Shown here: positions 5,642 through 5,918 of the stretch, in pieces
Layout of the letters: every line of letters starts with the position of its first letter
How positions within the stretch are numbered: position 1 is the first letter of the stretch
DNA from: CAZMGG01 sp964565715
GTDB taxonomy: Bacteria; Planctomycetota; UBA1135; UBA2386
Reading direction: 5' to 3'
Length of the DNA stretch: 5,918 bases
NCBI GenBank assembly: GCA_964565715.1
Contig: CAZMGG010000218.1
Location: forward strand, 1 to 5,918
Notes under the pieces: model-generated
Seen by the model: only the letters and a program-made list of their open reading frames with translations
Database searches by the model: none
Told to the model about the DNA's origin: nothing
Translations under genes and position numbers: made by a program

Positions 5642-5918
5642 GTGCGCTGGTTGCTGGCATTCCTGATGGCGTGGTTCGTGGCCGGCGGCGTGGCCGCCCA
5701 GGCCCGCACCGCCACGGTGGAACTGGACTCCGGCCGGGTCCTCCGCGGCAAGGTGATGCAGCTCGACGGCGAGAAGCTCGTGCTGCAGCTCGCCGATGGC
5801 ACGGAGGAGACGCTGGCTGCCACCAGCATCCACCGTTGCCGGTTCGACGCGCCGCCACCGCCGCCGCCGCGGGCGGCCGAGACCGACCCGGTCGGCGAGG
5901 CCGCGGCCGACGACGCCG
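5642..5918 (+). CDS. Secreted protein with small beta domain and proline-rich linker, 5' part (partial)
   Basis: The start of a gene running off the right edge, with 92 codons visible. From the GTG at 5642 it reads MRWLLAFLMAWFVAGGVAAQA: one Arg, a hydrophobic core and an AAQA-type cleavage region near residue 21, a classic Sec signal peptide. The mature part begins with a compact segment, VELDSGRVLRGKVMQLDGEK then LVLQLADGTEETLAATSIHR, which looks like a small five-strand beta-barrel of the SH3/Sm kind often found at the N-terminus of secreted proteins in planctomycetes and relatives. A run of seven prolines broken by one Ala-free Arg-rich step (PPPPPPR) and an acidic Ala-rich linker follow. 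GTG is chosen over the in-frame ATG at 5666 because it supplies the signal peptide's basic end and has AAGG five bases upstream. The 80-base gap from the TPR-like gene suits one operon. Function is unknown. Confidence 0.7.
   Translation, partial: MRWLLAFLMAWFVAGGVAAQARTATVELDSGRVLRGKVMQLDGEKLVLQLADGTEETLAATSIHRCRFDAPPPPPPRAAETDPVGEAAADDA

Noticed and set aside
5821..5918. The CCG/GCC-rich run near the right edge as a tandem repeat.
   Set aside because: It encodes the proline-rich and Ala/Asp-rich linker of the secreted protein in frame and has no regular repeat unit beyond the proline codons.

Overview
The window is a very GC-rich bacterial segment, densely coded, with no rRNA, tRNA, CRISPR array or insertion sequence that I can see. 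A type IV pilus/type II secretion ATPase pair implies a cell that builds pili or a related secretion filament. A stand-alone SpoIIE-type phosphatase with a STAS protein, and a small secreted protein with a 'gene-product-like' beta domain, fit a deep-branching diderm phylum such as Planctomycetota. That assignment is a guess from gene style; nothing in the window fixes the taxon.

Layout. (1) Bases 1-2118, + strand: the 3' end of a PilT-type retraction ATPase, then four bases later a complete PilB/GspE-type assembly ATPase whose N-terminus carries a textbook double MshEN motif, the fold known to bind c-di-GMP. (2) Bases 2165-2405: a self-contained small transcription unit with a good sigma70-like promoter, a 45-residue bL34-like ribosomal protein and a perfect 10-bp hairpin. 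It is not followed by rnpA, its usual partner. (3) Bases 2406-3161, - strand: a STAS-domain protein with a C-terminal beta-rich extension that resembles a degenerate PilZ domain. (4) Bases 3254-5918, + strand: a GAF plus SpoIIE/RsbU-type PP2C phosphatase, then a membrane-anchored helical-repeat (TPR-like) protein, then the start of a secreted protein with a small beta domain and a proline-rich linker.

How they may work together. The STAS protein and the PP2C phosphatase are divergently transcribed from a 92-base gap. They form two of the three parts of a partner-switching module (antagonist and phosphatase); the kinase/anti-sigma part is not in this window. The GAF domain would be the sensory input. 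The two pilus ATPases are probably co-translated. A c-di-GMP link between the pilus and signalling halves is suggested by the MshEN motif, but the PilZ resemblance in the STAS protein is weak and should not be leaned on.

The most notable points are the orphan, divergent bL34 gene, the intact 24-5-24 MshEN motif in PilB, the STAS fusion paired with a phosphatase, and an eight-G tract in the spacer of a possible STAS promoter. I found no convincing entirely new system.
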